From NCBI GenBank assembly GCA_049644285.1, contig JBARRP010000023.1, positions 38,197 to 102,196 of the forward strand: a stretch of DNA of 64,000 bases, read 5' to 3'. The notes under the pieces are model-generated. The model saw only the letters and a list, made by a program, of their open reading frames with translations. It was not told the origin of the DNA and did no database searches. Of this stretch, positions 59,324-64,000 are shown one piece after another (the stretch's first letter is position 1; every line of letters starts with the position of its first letter). This DNA comes from CAVRXT01 sp049644285 (GTDB lineage: Bacteria; Acidobacteriota; Terriglobia; Acidiferrales; UBA7541). A program made the position numbers and the translations under genes.

Positions 59324-59716
59324 ATGAAGCCGGGAGAGTACTTTCTGGATGAAGCTGGCGGACCCATTCAAGCCAATGTGGGACGCCGGACCGCACGCGT
59401 TCTGGTGAAGAACACGGGCGACCGGCCGATCCAGGTGGGCAGCCACTATCACTTCTTTGAAACGAACGCAGCTCTCGAGTTTGATCGCGTCGCGGCCTAC
59501 GGAATGCGCCTGAACATCGCGGCCGGCACTGCCGTTCGCTTCGAGCCTGGGGAAGAAAAAGAAGTGGAAGTCACCGAGTTTGGAGGACGCCGCGTGATTC
59601 ATGGCTTCAACGGACTGGTGGAAGGCGAGCTCGGCGCTTCGGGCGGACGCGAGCGAGCGCTCGGCCGAGCCCGAAAAGCAGGCTTTCGCTCGAGCGCAGA
59701 GGAGAAAGGCCGATGA
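59324..59716 (+). CDS. ureB: Urease beta subunit UreB
   Basis: The 130-residue subunit is UreB: MKPGEYFLDEAGGPIQANVGRRTARVLVKNTGDRPIQVGSHYHFFETN, then the FEPGEEKEVEVTEFGGRRVIHGFNGLVEGEL motif. The C-terminal 25 residues form a basic, Arg/Glu-rich extension longer than in many relatives (about 100-110 residues). Its stop overlaps the ureC start in ATGA, so the two are coupled. AAAGGAGAAAGC precedes its ATG. Confidence 0.97.
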   Translation: MKPGEYFLDEAGGPIQANVGRRTARVLVKNTGDRPIQVGSHYHFFETNAALEFDRVAAYGMRLNIAAGTAVRFEPGEEKEVEVTEFGGRRVIHGFNGLVEGELGASGGRERALGRARKAGFRSSAEEKGR

Positions 59717-61449
59717 GCCTCAACATCTCTCGCCGCATGTATGCCGATCTTTACGGTCCAACGAAAGGGGATCGGATTCGTCTGGCCGACACCGACCTCG
59801 TAATCGAAGTCGAGAAGGACTTCACGCACTACGGTGACGAGATTACTTTCGGCGGAGGGAAAGTGATCCGCGACGGGATGGGCCAGAGCAGCACCCAGAC
59901 CAGCAGGGCCTTGCGGGGGTCTGAGCACGGTGCCCTCGATCTCGTCATCACGAACGCCGTAATCTTGGACCACTGGGGCATTGTGAAAGCTGATATCGGA
60001 ATCAAGAATGGGCGCATCGTGAAGGTTGGCAAAGCCGGGAATCCCGACACGATGGATGGTGTTGACCCTGAGCTTGTCGTGGGCGCTGCGACAGAAGTGA
60101 TCGCGGGAGAAAATTTGATCGTGACCCCGGGAGGCGTGGACAGCCATATCCACTTCATTTCCCCGCAACAAGTTTACGAAGCAATCTCCAACGGCACTAC
60201 GACGATGATCGGCGGTGGAACAGGACCGGCCACTGGCACCGCAGCGACGACGTGCACTCCTGGGGCCTGGAATCTGGCGCGCATGTTGCAGGCGGCCGAA
60301 GCGTGGCCGATGAACTTCGGATTCCTGGGCAAAGGAAATGCGGCGACAGGAGCGCCGTTGGCTGAACAAATCGAAGCGGGCGCCAGCGGTCTGAAGCTGC
60401 ACGAGGATTGGGGAACCACACCTGCTGCGATCGACGCCTGCCTAAGAGTTGCGGACGATTATGACGTCCAAGTTTCGATTCATACCGACACGATTAACGA
60501 GGCGGGGTTCCTGGAAGCAACGGTGGCAGCGATCAAGGGCCGAGCCATCCATACTTATCACACCGAAGGAGCGGGCGGAGGTCACGCTCCGGACATCATT
60601 CGGATCGCGTCGTATCCGAACATCCTACCGTCTTCGACCAATCCTACCCGGCCGTACACCGCGAACACGATTGCCGAGCATCTCGACATGCTCATGGTGT
60701 GCCATCACCTGAACCCGCAAGTGCCCGAAGATGTGGCCTTCGCCGAAAGCCGAATCCGTCCGGAAACGATTGCGGCGGAGGATATCCTGCACGACATGGG
60801 CGTGCTCAGCATGTTGTCGAGCGATTCGCAGGCGATGGGTCGTATCGGCGAGGTGGTCACTCGCACGTGGCAGACGGCGCACAAGATGAAAACGCAGCGG
60901 GGTCCGTTGCCACAGGATTCGAGCCGCAATGACAACTTCCGCGCCAAACGGTACGTCGCAAAGTATACGATCAACCCGGCCATCACTCATGGCATGGCGT
61001 CAGAGATCGGCTCGATCGAGCCCGGCAAATTGGCTGACCTCGTGTTATGGAAGCCGGCGTTTTTCGGAGCAAAGGCGGAAATGGTGATCAAAGGAGGATT
61101 CATCGCGTGGAGTGTGATGGGTGATCCGAACGCTTCGATTCCCACGCCGCAGCCCGTGCTTTATCGCCCGATGTTCGGCAGCTTCGGCGGGGCAACCGCA
61201 GCGACCAGCATCACGTTCCTGTCTCAGGCGTCTCTTTCGGCTGGGTTGCCGCAGAAGCTGGGGCTGAGGAAAATTATCGCGCCCGTGCGAAACTGCCGGG
61301 GTATCAGGAAAAAGGACATGATTCACAACGACGCGATGCCCAACATCGAAGTCGATCCGGAGACATACGAGGTGCGGGTCGACGGCCAACTGATCACTTG
61401 CGAACCGGCAAGCGTTCTGCCGTTGGCGCAGCGATATTTCTTGTTCTAA
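59713..61449 (+). CDS. ureC: Urease catalytic alpha subunit UreC
   Basis: The 578-residue catalytic subunit has all active-site features. GGVDSHIHFISP holds two nickel-binding histidines, and Lys228 in GLKLHEDWG is the lysine that is carbamylated and bridges the nickel ions. HTDTINEAGF and HTYHTEGAGGGHAPD supply further His ligands. The flap has MVCHHLNP with Cys330 and the catalytic-type His331/His332, and SSDSQAMGRIGE has the metal-binding Asp. It hydrolyses urea to ammonia and carbamate. The C-terminal PLAQRYFLF is the usual end. The next gene is on the opposite strand. No urea or nickel transporter gene is in the window. Confidence 0.98.
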   Translation: MSLNISRRMYADLYGPTKGDRIRLADTDLVIEVEKDFTHYGDEITFGGGKVIRDGMGQSSTQTSRALRGSEHGALDLVITNAVILDHWGIVKADIGIKNGRIVKVGKAGNPDTMDGVDPELVVGAATEVIAGENLIVTPGGVDSHIHFISPQQVYEAISNGTTTMIGGGTGPATGTAATTCTPGAWNLARMLQAAEAWPMNFGFLGKGNAATGAPLAEQIEAGASGLKLHEDWGTTPAAIDACLRVADDYDVQVSIHTDTINEAGFLEATVAAIKGRAIHTYHTEGAGGGHAPDIIRIASYPNILPSSTNPTRPYTANTIAEHLDMLMVCHHLNPQVPEDVAFAESRIRPETIAAEDILHDMGVLSMLSSDSQAMGRIGEVVTRTWQTAHKMKTQRGPLPQDSSRNDNFRAKRYVAKYTINPAITHGMASEIGSIEPGKLADLVLWKPAFFGAKAEMVIKGGFIAWSVMGDPNASIPTPQPVLYRPMFGSFGGATAATSITFLSQASLSAGLPQKLGLRKIIAPVRNCRGIRKKDMIHNDAMPNIEVDPETYEVRVDGQLITCEPASVLPLAQRYFLF

Positions 61450-61490
61450 TCCGTGTGAGGTGTTTAAGTTTCTCGTTCGCGAACTGCTCG

Positions 61491-62990
61491 CTAGGGTGCT
61501 GCTTGCACCGGAACGACGTTCGTTGCGGTGCTGGTGAACTCGAATCGCAGGATCCATTCACTCGCAACATCCCGGCCATCAACCGTTGGTGGCTGAAATT
61601 CCCAACGTTGCGCCGCTTGCAAGGCTCGATCGGCAAAAAACTTGCTGGGCCCGGGAGAATCAATGTCCGCTCCCACCACGTTGCCCGACGGATCGACATG
61701 AACTCGCACGCTGACCCTCACCGTGCCTTGAATGGTATCCCTCGATTTCTGGGAGACGTCCGGCAGGACTTGGTTAACGACTTCGCCCTGAACTCGATCG
61801 CCTGCGGGAGTTTTCGCCCGCGCCTCGGGAAGCGGGGGAGGCATTGAAGCAGCGTCACTTGGAACTTGCTTTTTATCACTGGTTCTCGGTGCGGAGTCTC
61901 CCGTTCGAGTCGGCTCTCTGTTCGGCTCGGGTACTGGCTGAACCTTTGGCTGGGCAGGCGCGTGTTCGACCGCGACGGCAGGGGTTCGCGGAGCCTCCGA
62001 GCCGCGGTTGAGTAGTCTCGGGCCTACAAGCAGCGCCGCCAGTGCAAGCCCGACGACGACCGTCAGAAGAATGTAACGCGACTTCGGGGACGCCTTTTGC
62101 GGTCTATCTGCGAACCCCTCTTGGTGCCGGGCAGTCGTCTGTGGCCTGGCAGTCGTCTGTATCTGGGGCGCGGGTGCGGGTGGAGTCGCTTGCAGCCGCA
62201 TCGCGACGTCGGCAACGGTCCACCGGCGCTGAGGGTCTCGACGCAGACAGTGATGCGCGATGTCAACGAATGGCGCCGGCAATGTCTGCGGCAATACTGG
62301 ATCGGCCTGTTCCGTCCCGTCCCAAACGGCCACGCACTGGGTCAGGGTCTCGACCAAGGTCATACCAAGCGACCAAATGTCCCCGGCCGGTGAATTCCCC
62401 GCGCTTGCGATCTCGGGTGGGTCATATACTCTCGGCTTGCGCGCATCGCCACACCACTCGCCTATCGGGCAGAGCGAGTCGCTGGAGATTTTCAATTGAT
62501 CAGCGACAGCCATGATGTTGGCGGGTTTCATGCGACCGTGCGCGAAACCTCTGCCGTGAAGGTATGCAAGGGCGTCCAAGACGGGCTCGAGCATGTCGCG
62601 CGCCTCGGCTGGAGTGAGCGGCCGGAAGGGAAGAACTTGCGACAGGTTCTCGTCGGCATACTCCATTACGACATAGAGCAGCTCCATGCCACCCAGCCGG
62701 CAGCGCCCCATCTGAAAGAGGCGAATCAAGTGAGGATGTGACAGGTTCGCGGCTTGCGCCCACCGGGAGAGCTGGATCTGCGCGCTCCTCGAATCCGCCG
62801 GAATGAGTTTGATCGCGGCTTTTTCAGACTCGCGCGTACCGCCTTTCGTTAGGAACACGGCGCTGTCGTCGCAACCACCCAAGTAATGGCGCAGGAGGAA
62901 TTCCCCATTGATCATTTGGCCTTCCCACTTTTTCCAGGCCTCGGTGATTATTGCTCCCACACCTGTCCGTTCACGGATGTCCATCACCAT
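61491..62990 (-). CDS. Membrane protein-kinase-fold (pseudokinase) with TonB C-terminal domain
   Basis: The 499-residue protein has a serine/threonine kinase fold at residues about 30-265: AAIKLI has the ATP-site Lys61, VVMEYADENLSQVL the hinge, and GDIWSLGMTLVE helix F. The catalytic loop reads HGRMKPAN, not HRDLKPxN, so the catalytic Asp is missing (residues 151-158), and the metal-binding DFG is replaced by a KISSDS segment (167-172). It is therefore a predicted pseudokinase. A Pro/Gln linker, one membrane helix (305-325), a Pro-rich periplasmic stretch and a TonB-C domain (about 408-488) follow. GTAGGAGGT precedes the ATG. It faces the urease genes convergently. Function is unknown. Confidence 0.87.
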   Translation of the reverse strand: MVMDIRERTGVGAIITEAWKKWEGQMINGEFLLRHYLGGCDDSAVFLTKGGTRESEKAAIKLIPADSRSAQIQLSRWAQAANLSHPHLIRLFQMGRCRLGGMELLYVVMEYADENLSQVLPFRPLTPAEARDMLEPVLDALAYLHGRGFAHGRMKPANIMAVADQLKISSDSLCPIGEWCGDARKPRVYDPPEIASAGNSPAGDIWSLGMTLVETLTQCVAVWDGTEQADPVLPQTLPAPFVDIAHHCLRRDPQRRWTVADVAMRLQATPPAPAPQIQTTARPQTTARHQEGFADRPQKASPKSRYILLTVVVGLALAALLVGPRLLNRGSEAPRTPAVAVEHAPAQPKVQPVPEPNREPTRTGDSAPRTSDKKQVPSDAASMPPPLPEARAKTPAGDRVQGEVVNQVLPDVSQKSRDTIQGTVRVSVRVHVDPSGNVVGADIDSPGPSKFFADRALQAAQRWEFQPPTVDGRDVASEWILRFEFTSTATNVVPVQAAP

Positions 62991-63048
62991 TGTGTCCGAC
63001 CTCCTACACCGGGTACCACTTGAGAACGAGCGCCCTGGCGTCTGAACT

Positions 63049-63068
63049 AAGACCCAATTCAGGGTCTT
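63049..63068. promoter_or_regulatory. Inverted repeat upstream of the pseudokinase gene
   Basis: AAGACCC (63049-63055) and GGGTCTT (63062-63068) form a perfect 7-base palindrome around AATTCA. It lies about 60 bases before the pseudokinase start. It may be an operator; read on the plus strand it could also end transcripts, as TTTCGTTT follows. Confidence 0.38.
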
Positions 63069-63152
63069 TCGTTTGACAAGCGCCTGGCGGACCCGTAACT
63101 CGTCCGCAACACTTTAATTTTCTAGGCTGGGACTTTGCCGATTGCAAAAAGC

Positions 63153-63188
63153 GGCCTTTCCCATTTGCGAAAGCTTTTTGGAAAGGCC
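63153..63188. repeat. Nine-base inverted repeat in the intergenic region
   Basis: GGCCTTTCC at 63153-63161 is perfectly complementary to GGAAAGGCC at 63180-63188, with an 18-base A/T-richer centre that includes GCGAAAGC. Function is not clear; the gap 62991-63215 otherwise has no visible gene. Confidence 0.4.
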
Positions 63189-63215
63189 TTCGCTAATATA
63201 GTGATTCCATTCGCG

Positions 63216-63444
63216 TCAAAAAGTAAAGCGCTGATTGCTGGCGCCGTTATAAGCCTTGGCTCGTGGCTCGATTGATACCCAGTTGGACCAATCCGCGGCA
63301 GGTGATCTGACCTTCCCGGATGGCTCGATGGGCGTCGTCGATCGTCGCTTCCTGAAGATGAGAACGAAACTCCTGCGATTCCGCGGCTTCACTTACGGCC
63401 AGAATGGTGAGTACCAGGAAGTAGGCCCTATTTGCGATGTGCAT
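63216..63444 (-). pseudogene. N-terminal remnant of a secreted amidase
   Basis: ATG 63444 opens a frame with a signal-like start (AYFLVLTILAVSEAAES) and then ATIDDAHRAIREGQITCRGLVQLGINRA, the N-terminal hallmark of amidase-signature enzymes. The frame ends at 63247-63249 with TAA, but one frame over the sequence continues as AKAYNGAS, which is what these enzymes have after INRA, to another stop near 63216. The remaining 450 or so residues, including the Ser-Ser-Lys triad, are absent. It is a frameshifted, truncated gene. It lies directly after the partial beta-propeller gene on the same strand, so the two may once have been in one operon. Confidence 0.68.
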
Positions 63445-63538
63445 AGTCGTCCGGAAATTCCAAGCCTAGTTGGCACTCTTGCTTGGCGAGGCAGAGAAGC
63501 AAAGTCCTAGTGACTGACCGGCGCTGTGCCCTCAGGTT

Positions 63539-64000
63539 TCAGTGGAGAACCAAAGTGTTGATCCGCTTGGGTACTTCTCCTACAGGGATGAGAGCTACTT
63601 CTTTCAGGGTTCTTGTGTCGATTGCCGACACCGACGCGGCGGCGGAGTTCGAAACATAGACAAGCTTTGCGTCTGGCGTGAACGTGATCCACTCCGGCAC
63701 CGCCCCGGTAGGCGCCTGTCCCAGCGGGTGAACCTCGGGCAGTGCGGCATATCCGATCAGCTTCAGATCAGGCAGGGAGTATTCGAAAACGGCATTTGCC
63801 AAGGTGCTGTTGACCCAAAGCGATTTTCCATCCGGAGCAACCCCGATGCCGTGGGAGGGGGTGCCGACTCGTCCCTCGACGATTCCGAATCCGCCGGGTT
63901 GATCCGGCAGCTTGATCCTGGCCACTTCTGCGCGCTTCGCGAAATCCACCACCGCAAAGCCGTGAAAACCGGAAAGCTGAACGAAAATACGGCTCGTGGA
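63539..64000 (-). CDS. YVTN-type beta-propeller protein, 5' end outside the window
   Basis: This is the C-terminal 153 residues of a larger protein that runs off the right edge; the frame stays open to base 64000 with no start codon supported. Repeats of four-stranded blades are visible: PSHGIGVAPDGKSLWVNSTLANAVFEYS, then EWITFTPDAKLVYVSNSAAASVSAIDTRTLKEVALIPVG. The P-D-G/A-K-x-x-Y/W-V-S/N pattern is that of YVTN and cytochrome-D1-like propellers, usually secreted. The function cannot be told from this part. It precedes the amidase remnant. Confidence 0.8.
   Translation of the reverse strand, partial: STSRIFVQLSGFHGFAVVDFAKRAEVARIKLPDQPGGFGIVEGRVGTPSHGIGVAPDGKSLWVNSTLANAVFEYSLPDLKLIGYAALPEVHPLGQAPTGAVPEWITFTPDAKLVYVSNSAAASVSAIDTRTLKEVALIPVGEVPKRINTLVLH

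Noticed and set aside
1..64000. tRNA, rRNA, CRISPR arrays, prophage or intact insertion sequences
   Set aside because: I looked for T-loop motifs, direct repeats with even spacing, and transposase motifs and found none that I could support. Very degenerate or short elements could have been missed by eye.

Overview
The window looks like chromosomal DNA of an Acidobacteriota member. This is inferred from content, not from a database: two very large TonB-dependent receptors with carboxypeptidase-regulatory N-termini, a CRTAC1/ASPIC-UnbV secreted protein, a FecR/YXWGXW-rich secreted protein, PilZ proteins, TonB-C fusions, high GC and many ATGA-type gene overlaps. I saw no tRNA, rRNA, CRISPR array, prophage or intact insertion sequence.

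1-5.1 kb: the end of a TPR gene, a frameshifted remnant of a quinone oxidoreductase, an AraC regulator divergent from a VOC-fold protein, a secreted beta-propeller protein and a convergent DoxX protein. 5.2-23.2 kb: a two-armed polyamine region. The minus arm is regulator, amidohydrolase, PotD-, PotA-, PotB- and PotC-like genes and a Tat-exported FAD amine oxidase, joined almost stop-to-start. The plus arm is a TonB-dependent receptor, class III aminotransferase, APC permease, aldehyde dehydrogenase and 4-aminobutyrate aminotransferase. The regulator at the divide joins MerR, Xre and cupin domains. Together the genes suggest outer-membrane capture, import and conversion of putrescine-like amines through GABA to succinate semialdehyde.

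23.3-35.4 kb: TerC, a FecR-domain secreted protein, an NtrC-type two-component pair, and small envelope or regulatory genes. One of these follows a promoter and a strongly folded leader; another is a PilZ-transmembrane-TonB-C fusion. A palindromic dispersed repeat abuts a GIY-YIG nuclease remnant at 35.1-35.4 kb. 35.4-47.7 kb: a carboxylic-acid module with a tartrate/D-malate dehydrogenase-like enzyme and MmgE/PrpD protein on the minus strand, facing a TonB receptor, MFS transporter, CitE-like CoA-ester lyase, CaiB CoA-transferase, HMG-CoA-lyase-like enzyme and class II aldolase on the plus strand. The substrate cannot be read from sequence.

47.9-56.2 kb: an orphan family 5 solute-binding protein, then an ECF sigma factor translationally coupled to a TPR-CHAT protein with the His/Cys dyad, a small protein with a zinc-finger-like H-x3-C-x2-C motif, a secreted subtilisin-like protease and an HD-GYP protein. 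This is the best candidate for an undescribed regulatory or conflict system. 56.4-61.5 kb: a urease operon in the order ureG-F-D-A-B-C, without ureE but with a His-rich C-terminal tail on UreG. 61.5-64 kb: a membrane pseudokinase fused to TonB-C, an amidase remnant and a partial YVTN beta-propeller gene.
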